A DNA stretch of 42,901 nt, taken from positions 1 to 42,901 of the forward strand of contig JAGTQZ010000005.1 of assembly GCA_018396705.1 (NCBI GenBank), written 5' to 3'. Of the stretch, positions 1-7,570 are shown in pieces. A program made the position numbers and the translations under genes. The first letter of the stretch is position 1; each line of letters starts with the position of its first letter. The DNA is from Candidatus Bathyarchaeota archaeon. Lineage in GTDB: Archaea > Thermoproteota > Bathyarchaeia > Bathyarchaeales > Bathycorpusculaceae. The notes below the pieces were generated by a model. The model did not search any database, was not told where the DNA came from, and saw only the letters and a program-made list of their open reading frames with translations.

Positions 1-2
1 CT

Positions 3-1364
3 CCAGGAGGAAGCGAAGAAAAGATAGCTGAAGTTTGCAGGAATTTGGGCATAGCAGCCATAGAGCATCGAACAGACGAGGATAAGGACGTTAAGCCCTA
101 CATACAGCCCATAGAGGTTGAATGGCGCCGTGTAAAGCCTCCGGAACAGTATTTGGCTGTTAGGGACAAGCTTAGGCAGATTCTTGTTGAACGCGTTAAG
201 GGGCTACAAGCCTTAGGCGTTTTAACAGACAAGCAGCCAGCCTTCATTACTAGGCGGGATCTCGTTGAGCTTAACGAAGAATTGCAGCGTAGGCTTGGAG
301 GCGGAGAAGGCGGATACCTATACCAGCTTAAAGTGGAAGCAACAGCAGCCCTAAGCATAGCCCACATGATAGAGCTAATAGAATCCCAAGGCCCAGAAAC
401 TCTAGAAGCGTTCATTGAAAAGTCTCTAAGGCGTATGGCTATGGAGGGAAGCAAAGGCCACAAATCAATCCTAAACGATCCGCTTTTTATAGAGGCTAGA
501 AAAGCGCTTAGAAGTTGCATGGCAACACAAAACCCGAAAGTAAATGAGCTTGTCAAAGTTTTGGAGGCGCAGCTTCAAGCCAAGCCTGACTCGAGGCTTA
601 TCGTTTTTACACAGTACCGCGACACGGTAAACACTCTTCTAAAAAATCTAAACAACAATTCTAGGCTTAGGGTTGAACGTTTCGTTGGTCAAGGGGAGAG
701 GGAAGGCGACCCTGGAATGAGCCAGGAACAGCAGCGTGAAGTGCTTGAAAAGCTTAGAAGCGGAGAAACAAACGTTTTGGTGGCTACAAGCATAGCTGAA
801 GAAGGCCTAGATATTCCGGAAGTGGACCACGTAGTTTTCTATGAGCCTGTTCCAAGCGAGATACGCTACATACAGCGCAGGGGCAGAACAGGAAGACGAG
901 TAGCAGGAAAAGTAACAATCCTAATAGCTGAAGACACTGTTGACGAGGCCTTCTACTGGTCAAGCATTTCAAGAGCAAGAAAAATGAAACGAATAATAAG
1001 CCAACTAAACAGGAAACTGCCAGAACTGCTAAAGGAGAAAGCCACGCCAACCATAACCCTAATGGACTACCAGCCCCAAACAAAGCAAGCCCCAATAAAC
1101 ACCCAAACACTTCAGTCAGAAGTAGCTACCCTTCCAAGAAAAGAGCTTTGGAAACCACAAACAATACAGACGAAAGGCATAAGCCAAGCCATGAAATGGC
1201 TTATGGAAAACCTCCCAAACCAAACAATCCCAATAGAAGAAATAGTCAAACAAGCCTACGAAGAAGAAGGCCTGGAAAAGGCGGCTGTAGAAACAGCCAT
1301 ATGGCGACTAACACAACAAGGCCAAATATACCAGCCAGAACCAGGAAAAATAAGAAAACTCTAA
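3..1364 (+). CDS. Hef-like (FANCM/Mph1 family) SF2 DNA helicase, 5'-truncated by window edge
   Basis: The frame is open from base 3, so the gene enters from the left; a TTG at 45 is internal, not the start. The first residues read PGGSEEKIAEVCRNLGI, which matches the segment after SF2 motif III (TASPG) in Hef. The Hef-type insertion domain follows (about to residue 180), then helicase domain 2 with LIVFTQYRDT (motif IV), VATSIAEEGLDIPEVDHVVFY (motif V) and YIQRRGRTGRR (motif VI). Hef/FANCM proteins remodel stalled forks and branched DNA. Euryarchaeal Hef carries a C-terminal XPF/ERCC4 nuclease; here there is only a linker and a roughly 50-residue winged-helix-like tail (IPIEEIVKQAYEEEGLEKAAVE...), with no ERKxxxD nuclease motif. 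That matches nuclease-less Hef versions seen outside euryarchaea. The family is secure; the role of the tail is inference. Confidence 0.88.
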   Translation, partial: PGGSEEKIAEVCRNLGIAAIEHRTDEDKDVKPYIQPIEVEWRRVKPPEQYLAVRDKLRQILVERVKGLQALGVLTDKQPAFITRRDLVELNEELQRRLGGGEGGYLYQLKVEATAALSIAHMIELIESQGPETLEAFIEKSLRRMAMEGSKGHKSILNDPLFIEARKALRSCMATQNPKVNELVKVLEAQLQAKPDSRLIVFTQYRDTVNTLLKNLNNNSRLRVERFVGQGEREGDPGMSQEQQREVLEKLRSGETNVLVATSIAEEGLDIPEVDHVVFYEPVPSEIRYIQRRGRTGRRVAGKVTILIAEDTVDEAFYWSSISRARKMKRIISQLNRKLPELLKEKATPTITLMDYQPQTKQAPINTQTLQSEVATLPRKELWKPQTIQTKGISQAMKWLMENLPNQTIPIEEIVKQAYEEEGLEKAAVETAIWRLTQQGQIYQPEPGKIRKL

Positions 1365-1382
1365 AAAGGACTCACTTAATTA

Positions 1383-1409
1383 TTTAATTGCATACGGTCC
1401 GGCCCACTA
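1383..1409 (+). repeat. 27-bp direct repeat, left copy
   Basis: This 27-bp stretch begins tttaattgca and ends cggcccacta. It matches 3378-3404 in the same orientation with three mismatches. The two copies bracket the decayed two-gene module at 1454-3234. It could be a target or attachment duplication of an old insertion, or a shared regulatory sequence. The copies are real by inspection; the function is unknown. Confidence 0.7.
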
Positions 1410-1453
1410 TGTTGTGTAAACGCAATAAATGCAGACGGTTTATTGTTGCTGTT

Positions 1454-2370
1454 CTATGGGACTGAAACGTAAAGGTAGGAGTTATATTCATTGTTTAGTG
1501 TGCAGTCGAATAGATAGATGGGTTCTAAATATTCTTGTTCAACTCCAGGGGCATATGCATGATATGCAAGTTCAATACTGTTAATTGTTATACAGTCAAC
1601 TACTTCCAATATTTTCTCTGAAGTGAGCCTCTTTAAAGCATCTTCAAGAGTTATAACCCTAGTTTTTCCCTCAACCTCAACATCCTTCCAGAACAATTCG
1701 GCACTAAATATTCTTCCACCCTTTCCGATCGCCACACCAAAATCAGCACCCGGTCCCCATAACTTATAGCCATCAAACTTAAGCCAAAAGCCCACACTTG
1801 GACCGAAATTCTGCTCTTCCTTAACAGTTCCGTTCGGAAAGAACACCTTACGAGAGCCAGCCCATCCGACTTCTCTAAATTCTATCGACATAAGCGGATT
1901 CTTCGGCCAAAGTCCATAAGTTCTCATCTTTTCTAAAAAGTTCTCAGCAATCTTTCTGGCTTCAGACCATGTTCCTTCAAATGTAAAGCCTTTCAGATTT
2001 TCCTCTGTTTCTTCAGTGGAATAACTGATCCCTCCTGACTTATATATTGTTAATACCTTTCCATCACCCACAACACTAAAGGTCTTAGGTCCCTCTACAA
2101 CCTCACCGAAAACACCAAAAAGATCTCTTGCTATATTTTTACCACAAAATCCTTAGTGATCGTTGAATGCATAACAACCTTTAAACGAGGCACCTCGCTT
2201 GGAAAGCTTGTAAGTGAACAGTTTAAGTTGACTTTTAAACTTCCACCCAATGAGCCCGAAGAATTAAAATTAAAAGGCAAATACTTTAGCGTAAACAATA
2301 TAGCTACACAAGTTAACGCCAACACTACCATAAGCGCAGCCGACAACACAACTTTCATTAACCTCTTCAT
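1454..2370 (-). pseudogene. Secreted or membrane-anchored hypothetical protein, split by a one-base frameshift
   Basis: Two reading frames abut on the minus strand. The upstream one (2370 to 2131) starts MKRLMKVVLSAALMVVLALT, a typical signal peptide or membrane anchor, and continues to ITKDFVVKI-stop. The downstream one (GTG at 2071 to 1454) has no leader. Adding one A to the five-A run (T-run 2136-2140 on the plus strand) joins them smoothly through VVKNIARDLFGVFGEVVEGP into GDGKVLTIYKSGG, giving one exported protein of about 305 residues. I do not recognise the family. The ATG is preceded by GGAG overlapping the stop of the upstream DUF6345-like pseudogene, so the two formed an operon. The break may be real decay or a homopolymer sequencing error; decay of its neighbour favours decay. 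Confidence 0.72.
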
Positions 2371-2376
2371 ATCTCC

Positions 2377-3234
2377 TTACCTCTTGTCATATACCAAATC
2401 TATAAGAATGCCATCGGGAAGCACTGTGCCAAATCCGGGCAGATACTCCTCGTAACTGTATGTATGTACTACGCCGTTGATCGTAACCTTTGCAGACAGC
2501 CATGCCCCATATATATACCCGATGGCTGAGTATCTTTAGTGGCTCTCTTCCATGCATCTGCTATTTTCTGTGGTGGTAAAGGCACGTATGGATTCTGGCC
2601 AGTCAGATACGGTGCAAAAATAAACCCCGTATTTTCTTCAGGATAAGCCCCTCGATCATATGCTATTGTATGGAAGCCCGTTACTATGTGAATTCCTTTA
2701 AAAACTGGTTCAAACCACCACTTAATTTGGTATTCGTCGAGGCACTCGCATGCATGAAGGACTATCCACTCTAGGTCCTGATCTCCCCATTCGGGCTTCG
2801 TAATGCCAGTCTACTCTCCACTCAAAAACTCCATCCGCATCGTGATTTGTCCCGAATAGAAAGAATGTTTTAGCTCCATGACCGTAGAAGCATGCAAAGT
2901 CTACTCTGTCGATCCACACGTAATCAAATCCACCTACGGCGGGTTTCTCAAAATCAGACTCCCAAGCCATGTCATTGCCAAAATGAAAGCCACTTCATCC
3001 TATATTTATCAACAGTTGGTAAAATTGTTCAGCATTATCATCAGCATAATTAAGATCCGATACTGGCCAGCCAGCTTCTCTTGCCTTTGAATAATCGCAT
3101 ATCCACTCAACGCCAACCTCTTTAATGTTAGAGTCGTCCCGTCCGGCACGTACGTTAGGTATATTGCATATTATAAAATCAAAATCAACTAAGACTATTA
3201 TTTCTGTGGCAATCAAATAATTAACGGACCTCAC
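2377..3234 (-). pseudogene. Degenerate DUF6345-like gene (one nonsense codon, two frameshifts)
   Basis: Translating across frames recovers one protein. The first part reads VEWICDYSKAREAGWPVSDLNY, followed by a TGA at 2995-2997 where the family pattern (GWxGxFxWGN) expects TGG. Reading continues in the same frame with SGFHFGNDMAWESDFEKP and then VDFACFYGHG. A frameshift near 2795-2822 leads to EWGDQDLEWIVLHACECLDE and GIHIVTGFHT. A second near 2515-2535 leads to AIGYIYGAWLSAKVTINGV and a stop at 2377. The WESDF, GHG, DLEWIxLxAC and GxHxxxGF signatures fit DUF6345, a family of unknown function often found in exported proteins. Three independent lesions make a pseudogene much likelier than sequencing error. 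The N-terminus (GTG at 3234) may also be truncated. Confidence 0.78.
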
Positions 3235-3617
3235 ACCCTGATCTTCAGATTGTCCCTTTAGTTAAAGGGGTAATGGCATCTAATAAATTTTTGTTATAAA
3301 CCAAATTCTATGATCGTAATGTCGATCAAACTATACATTTGAAAGTTGTTTAAACTAGAGATGAAACTCGCTCAATTTTTAATTGCACATGGTTCGGCCC
3401 ACTAAATTAATGTCTAAGTGTTATTTCCTTGACAACCGCAAGTGTTAAATATTGTTTGAAAATGCAGCTACATGGTGTAGGCATTTATTTTATCTGAGGT
3501 TACGCTGCAATTAAATGTTTTAGCAGGATTTCAGAGCTCGGCTTTTTCACCGTAAATTAATTGATGAGCCTTGGGTTGATGTTTCGCATAGTTTTTCCAC
3601 AGTATGCCATGCTAAGT
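3235..3617. other. Intergenic region holding the right direct-repeat copy
   Basis: No convincing gene is visible in these 383 bases. The sequence is AT-rich, contains the repeat copy at 3378-3404 and otherwise shows nothing I can name. Short open frames here lack a start signal or overlap the asparagine synthetase gene on the opposite strand. Confidence 0.5.
3378..3404 (+). repeat. 27-bp direct repeat, right copy
   Basis: Same orientation as 1383-1409 with three mismatches in 27 bases (24 identical). It lies about 140 bp beyond the 5' end of the DUF6345-like pseudogene, so the pair encloses the whole decayed module. Confidence 0.7.
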
Positions 3618-4580
3618 TTACAGATCGTATACTATCCCCGGAATCTTGGGAAATGGTTGCACTTCGCCTATATGCCTGGCTCCAACTATCCAAGCTACAA
3701 GTCTCTCTATGCCTATTCCGGCACCGGCAGATGGACATATTTTGTTCTCTTTTGCTAACTGTAGAAACAATTTGAAGTTTTCTTTTCTCACTCCATCCCT
3801 GTCCAGTTTCTTAACGATTTTATGATATTCCCATTCCCTTCTTGACCCAGATAACACTTCGCCGAACTTTGGAAGGAAGAGGTCATAGTTGTCCCATTTG
3901 CCCGTTTCAAAGTCCTCAAAGTCATAGAATTCCCTGGGAATATTTACAACCCAAAATGGTTCATTAGCTTCTTGTACCACTGCTCTTTCCCAATTGCCGC
4001 CGTATTTTTCCTCGAGTTCTTTCATTTCGTAAACTTTGAATGGCGCGCTTGGCACTTTCAGGCAATTATACCTTCCTAGACAGTCTAGTTCCTCCCGCAA
4101 AACTTTTCGTAAGCTTCCTAGCAGTCCACATAAAATTTCCTCCACAAATTTTCTTATGTCGTCCGAAGTGGCGCCTTTTATCTCAAAGTCAAGTTGCGTG
4201 AATTCATAGGCGTGGATCCCAGTGTGGACTCTATCCTTCCTTTCAATTCTAACATTTGGTGAAAGTGTAAAAAGCTTAGGATACGCCAATGAACAGGCAA
4301 CCATTTTGTGGACAATCATGCTTAGGGTGGGTCTAACTATTTCCCCGTAAATTTCCACCTCTATTCTCTTTTCTATCGAGGATCCTGGATCAGGCCATAG
4401 GGGATCTGTTGATTTTGAAAAAACCACAGGCAACAACCACTGAAAACCATTTTTAACGAATTCTCTAGTTAAGTAACTTAAAGTATTAGTCATAACCTTG
4501 CCTATGACAATTTTCCTGCGGAGCTCATCCGCTGAAAGTTCTTCCAGAGGTTTTGGAACATAATGTATTTCTGTTTGCAA
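3618..4580 (-). CDS. asnA: Archaeal asparagine synthetase A (AsnRS/AspRS-related)
   Basis: This is a class II aminoacyl-tRNA synthetase catalytic core with no N-terminal anticodon-binding OB domain. Motif 2 is visible around NVRIERKDRVHTGIHAYEFT and motif 3 at GAGIGIERL (about residues 286-294). The 320-residue length matches the archaeal AsnRS paralogue shown in Pyrococcus to make asparagine from aspartate, ATP and ammonia, rather than charging tRNA. It is cytosolic and monocistronic, with a TATA-like element about 50 bp upstream of the ATG. A truncated AsnRS with another role cannot be fully excluded, but missing anticodon recognition makes tRNA charging unlikely. Confidence 0.85.
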   Translation of the reverse strand: MQTEIHYVPKPLEELSADELRRKIVIGKVMTNTLSYLTREFVKNGFQWLLPVVFSKSTDPLWPDPGSSIEKRIEVEIYGEIVRPTLSMIVHKMVACSLAYPKLFTLSPNVRIERKDRVHTGIHAYEFTQLDFEIKGATSDDIRKFVEEILCGLLGSLRKVLREELDCLGRYNCLKVPSAPFKVYEMKELEEKYGGNWERAVVQEANEPFWVVNIPREFYDFEDFETGKWDNYDLFLPKFGEVLSGSRREWEYHKIVKKLDRDGVRKENFKLFLQLAKENKICPSAGAGIGIERLVAWIVGARHIGEVQPFPKIPGIVYDL

Positions 4581-4630
4581 GGTTTCGCGCCTTCGTGCAT
4601 AGAGTGTTTGTTGAAAATTTTTGGAAAGTT

Positions 4631-4640
4631 CTATATAAAT
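4631..4640 (-). promoter_or_regulatory. TATA-box-like element for asnA
   Basis: On the minus strand an A-rich run leads into ATTTATATAG, an archaeal TATA consensus, 51 bp upstream of the asnA start. This predicts a leader of about 25 nt. It is a motif match only. Confidence 0.5.
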
Positions 4641-4997
4641 TTTTTATGAATGAAAATAAACTTTATTCTAAAAAGTTAATTTTAAAAGGCATATTCATGT
4701 AATATTTGCAATATTGCATTTGAATCATCCCGCTATAAGATGCTTTTGATTCAGATTGATTGCCATGGGAACTTTTAGGTTATAGGACTATCTCCACCCT
4801 CTGACCATTGAAGCCCCCCGTAAAGTCACATGGTTCCCGTTGAAACAGTAGGTCTGTTGAAAAATAATCTGAAAAGGGTTAGGATTCTTTTCCAGACGAT
4901 AAGGCTGAGAGAACACTTAAGGACATTTATGGAATATTGAAGGGGTACTCTTAAATTTTTGATTGCTGATATTAAGCTGAGGAAGGCTGGTGATTGT
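4641..4997. other. Intergenic region with no clear gene
   Basis: This 357-bp stretch lies between divergently transcribed genes. It includes a 36-codon open frame (4830-4940, +) with basic, amphipathic composition but no ribosome-binding site and no family I recognise. I do not call it a gene. Confidence 0.4.
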
Positions 4998-5726
4998 ATG
5001 TCTGTTCTCTGGAGCAGCAAGCCTTTTATGAAGAAAACCCTTGTCAAATTTGTCATAGTTTTCGTGGTTGTTACCATCATCTTCTTGAGCCGTGCGTTTC
5101 TTTATGTTCCGCTACTCATTCCGATCTGGCTTGTTTTCTGCTTTGTATTCTTCCCGCTTTACTATTTCAACAAGAAAGCCTACACGTATTCTATAACTGA
5201 AAAATCTGTCCGCATAGAGAAGTCATGGTTTTTCGGAAGCTATTCTAGAGAAATAACTTTCGACCAGATTAGGGACGTGCACATAATGCAAGGACTTTTA
5301 GCAAGAATATTCAATTGCGGCTCATTGGTGTTCATAACAACCACAGGGCTTGAAGTTGGATATGTAGGTGGAGGAGCAGCTGTTGGAAAAGGCATAATGG
5401 TTGGAGGGGGAACAGCCACACCCACCATAGTTAAGAGCAAAAGTAACATGTTCTGGGATATCCTTGAACCATCCAAAGCCAGAGAAATCCTAGTGAGCAA
5501 AATAACTGAATGGCGTGAAGTCTTCCAACAACAGAAAATTGCAGCATCGGTGGAAAAGATAGCTGAAAAAACCATTTTGCGAACACTGCATCCGCAACAA
5601 TCTCCAGCCGCGACTGTGCCAGCGGAAACCATAGTAGACCAGCTTGAAAGGCTTAAAAGACTGCTCGACATTGGGGCGATAACGAGAGAGGAGTATGAAA
5701 AGGCTAAGAAAAAGCTGTTAGAATAG
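4998..5726 (+). CDS. Membrane protein with bacterial-PH-like (YdbS/DUF304) domain and C-terminal SHOCT motif
   Basis: I chose the ATG at 4998 because GGTGAT lies just upstream; the open frame extends to 4959 without a better signal. Two adjacent hydrophobic segments (VKFVIVFVVVTIIFLSRAF and VPLLIPIWLVFCFVFFPLYY) near the N-terminus form a hairpin anchor. A bPH2-type domain follows (YSITEKSVRIEKSWFFGSYSREI, then FDQIRDVHIMQG). A glycine-rich stretch (VGYVGGGAAVGKGIMVGGG) interrupts the domain. The last 30 residues (DQLERLKRLLDIGAITREEY) match the SHOCT motif, a short oligomerisation helix pair. The cellular role of such proteins is unknown. It stands alone, with about 100 bp before the next gene. 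Confidence 0.75.
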   Translation: MSVLWSSKPFMKKTLVKFVIVFVVVTIIFLSRAFLYVPLLIPIWLVFCFVFFPLYYFNKKAYTYSITEKSVRIEKSWFFGSYSREITFDQIRDVHIMQGLLARIFNCGSLVFITTTGLEVGYVGGGAAVGKGIMVGGGTATPTIVKSKSNMFWDILEPSKAREILVSKITEWREVFQQQKIAASVEKIAEKTILRTLHPQQSPAATVPAETIVDQLERLKRLLDIGAITREEYEKAKKKLLE

Positions 5727-5830
5727 CACATTTTGCTTTACTAGTTATTTTCGCCATAGTTTATAATCCGAACAAAGAGATATTAGGTTGTGGCAACATT
5801 ACTATTTCTGATTTAATTGGAGGTGATAAA

Positions 5831-6382
5831 ATGGCGAGGGTGGCGCGGGAGATGGTGGAGAAGGCTGGGATAAATGTTGATCAGTTGGTTGAGTTGCTTG
5901 TGAAGAATGCGGCGGCGGAGCTTACAACTTACTATTATTACACGATTCTGAGGTGTAATCTCATCGGGCTTGAAGGTGAAACTATAAAGGAGATTGCGGA
6001 GGTTGCCCGTATTGAAGATCGCAACCATTTTGAGGCGCTTGTGCCCCGCATATACGAGTTGGGAGGTAAACTGCCAGAAGACATGAAAGTTTTTCATGAT
6101 ATGTCGGCGTGTCCGCCGGCTAAACTGCCAAAGGATCCAGCCAATGTTAAGGAAATGCTAAAGGTTTTGGTGGAAGCAGAAAGATGCGCTGTAAGGGGAT
6201 ACACTCATATTTGTAATATGACCGCAGGGAAAGATCACCGAACATACGACCTGTCCTTGGCGATTCTAAACGAGGAAATCGAGCATGAGTCTTGGTTCTC
6301 TGAATTTTTAGGCGAAGGCCCGTCTGGACACTTCATGCGTAGAGGCGAAACCTCACCATTCGTTTCAAAATTCCTGAAATAG
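5831..6382 (+). CDS. Dps-like (DPSL) ferritin-like iron/peroxide-detoxification protein
   Basis: This 183-residue four-helix-bundle protein has carboxylate/histidine metal ligands spread over its helices: AAAELTTYYYYT, VARIEDRNHFEAL, VEAERCAVRGYTHIC and NEEIEHESWFSEFL. The ExxH pairs (EDRNH, EIEHES) fit a di-iron site. Cysteines at SACPP and in ERCAVRGYTHIC recall the cysteine pair that separates archaeal DPSL proteins from classical Dps. Family members assemble into 12-subunit cages and consume H2O2 while storing Fe(III). Length agrees with Sulfolobus DPSL (about 188 aa). A strong GGAGGTGAT ends 5 bases before the ATG, and a TATA-like sequence (gtttataat) lies around 5759-5767. Its place next to a metal transporter and a heme protein fits iron or oxidative stress management. 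Confidence 0.85.
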   Translation: MARVAREMVEKAGINVDQLVELLVKNAAAELTTYYYYTILRCNLIGLEGETIKEIAEVARIEDRNHFEALVPRIYELGGKLPEDMKVFHDMSACPPAKLPKDPANVKEMLKVLVEAERCAVRGYTHICNMTAGKDHRTYDLSLAILNEEIEHESWFSEFLGEGPSGHFMRRGETSPFVSKFLK

Positions 6383-6410
6383 ATGAGCCGCATACCAGCC
6401 ACTATAACCA

Positions 6411-6423
6411 CCTTTTTATATAC
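6411..6423 (+). promoter_or_regulatory. TATA-box-like element for the ZIP transporter gene
   Basis: The sequence cctttttatatac lies 38-50 bp upstream of the ATG at 6461. It is a good archaeal TATA match and would give a short leader. Motif evidence only. Confidence 0.5.
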
Positions 6424-6460
6424 ACAGCAATATACTTTTCATAATGATCCGTGTTGAAAT

Positions 6461-7210
6461 ATGAGCTCAGAGGCTATCTGGTTTGGTTCAGCAGCTAGTA
6501 TGTTAGCAGGTGTGGCTACTGGTGCGGGAGCTCTTCCAGTGTTGTTTGTTAGAAATTTTTCAGATAGGTTGTTGGATGTGATGCTTGGATTCTCTGCTGG
6601 GGTAATGCTTGCTGCAACATTCTTCAGCCTTCTAATTCCAGCCATAAGTGTTGGCGGCATATGGGTTGCTGTTCTCGGAATCGTTTTGGGCGCTATGGTC
6701 TTGCACTTAGCAGATCGTCTTGTTCCCCATTTTCATCCAGCATTAGGTGAAGAAGGGCATCCCTCCAAACTTTCGAGAGTCTGGCTTTTCACGTTAGCTG
6801 TTACAATTCACAATTTTCCCGAAGGCTTGGCGGTTGGAGTAAGCTTCGGAACAGGAGACATAGCCGCCGGGCTTGTAGTTGCTGTGGCCATTGGACTTCA
6901 GAACATGCCTGAAGGCTTGGCGGTTGCACTGCCCATGTTAAGAGAGGGATACAGCAAGCGAAAGTCTCTTGGATACAGCACATTAACTGGCTTGGTTGAG
7001 CCTATTGGAGGATTGTTAGGTGTTGCGCTTGTATCTGTTTTTCATCAGTTTTTGCCTTGGGCGCTTGCCTTCGCCGCTGGGGCTATGCTCTTTGTGGTAA
7101 GCGATGAGATAATACCGGAAAGCCACAGAAAAGGTTTTGAGAGACAAGCAACTTTCGGCCTTGTAGTAGGCTTTATCGTTATGATGCTGCTCGACTCGCT
7201 GTTCGCATGA
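6461..7210 (+). CDS. ZIP-family divalent metal transporter (GufA/ZupT-like)
   Basis: A 249-residue integral membrane protein with about eight hydrophobic helices. It carries both ZIP signature metal-binding motifs: HNFPEGLAVG (residues 117-126) and QNMPEGLAVA (147-156), which form the binuclear site in helices IV and V. A histidine-bearing loop (VPHFHPALGEEGH, about 88-100) lies between helices III and IV, as in the family. ZIP proteins import Zn, Fe or Mn down their gradient into the cytoplasm; the substrate cannot be fixed from sequence. The cytochrome b5-like gene follows 13 bp downstream and is probably co-transcribed. Confidence 0.9.
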   Translation: MSSEAIWFGSAASMLAGVATGAGALPVLFVRNFSDRLLDVMLGFSAGVMLAATFFSLLIPAISVGGIWVAVLGIVLGAMVLHLADRLVPHFHPALGEEGHPSKLSRVWLFTLAVTIHNFPEGLAVGVSFGTGDIAAGLVVAVAIGLQNMPEGLAVALPMLREGYSKRKSLGYSTLTGLVEPIGGLLGVALVSVFHQFLPWALAFAAGAMLFVVSDEIIPESHRKGFERQATFGLVVGFIVMMLLDSLFA

Positions 7211-7223
7211 AGGTAGGATTAAA

Positions 7224-7466
7224 ATGAAAAAGTTTACACCAAAGGAACTCGCCAAATATGACGGCAAAAACGGAAAACCAGCTTATATAGCATACAAGGG
7301 AAAAGTTTACGACGTGTCAACCAGTTTTCTATGGAAGAACGGGAAACATCAAGCTCTCCACATAGCCGGTGTGGATTTGACAGAAGCATTGAAGCAAGCA
7401 CCTCATGGCGAAGATGTTCTTAAAAGGTTCCCTGTTGTTGGAATTTTACGTAAAAAGCAAAAATGA
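7224..7466 (+). CDS. Small cytochrome b5-like heme-binding protein
   Basis: This 80-residue single-domain protein starts KKFTPKELAKYDGKNGKPAY followed by VYDVSTSFLW. It contains two histidines in family positions: the H of KHQALHIAG and the H of APHGEDVLKRFPVVG, the likely axial heme ligands. No membrane anchor or signal peptide is present, so it is probably a cytosolic electron carrier or heme-binding protein. It is the second gene of a two-gene unit with the ZIP transporter. Stand-alone b5 domains of this type occur in anaerobic archaea and bacteria with unknown partners. Confidence 0.8.
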   Translation: MKKFTPKELAKYDGKNGKPAYIAYKGKVYDVSTSFLWKNGKHQALHIAGVDLTEALKQAPHGEDVLKRFPVVGILRKKQK

Positions 7467-7490
7467 CGCCCAACCAATAGCTAATTGTCA

Positions 7491-7500
7491 TTTTATATGC
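7491..7500 (+). promoter_or_regulatory. TATA-box-like element upstream of the lhr-type gene
   Basis: The sequence ttttatatgc lies about 70 bp upstream of the TTG start of the Lhr helicase gene, in the 104-bp gap after the cytochrome b5-like gene. Motif evidence only. Confidence 0.4.
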
Positions 7501-7570
7501 TGGTTGTTGTGCAAAATGCTTTTACATTTGGTTTCACGCTATTCTAACAGAGTTTGAGGTTAACCACGTC

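Noticed and set aside
4830-4940. 36-codon basic open frame
   Set aside because: No ribosome-binding site, no recognisable family and no neighbour logic; kept only as a note.
5240-5731. 163-codon open frame on the minus strand
   Set aside because: It lies opposite the PH/SHOCT protein and encodes a serine-rich, family-less sequence; the plus-strand gene explains the region.
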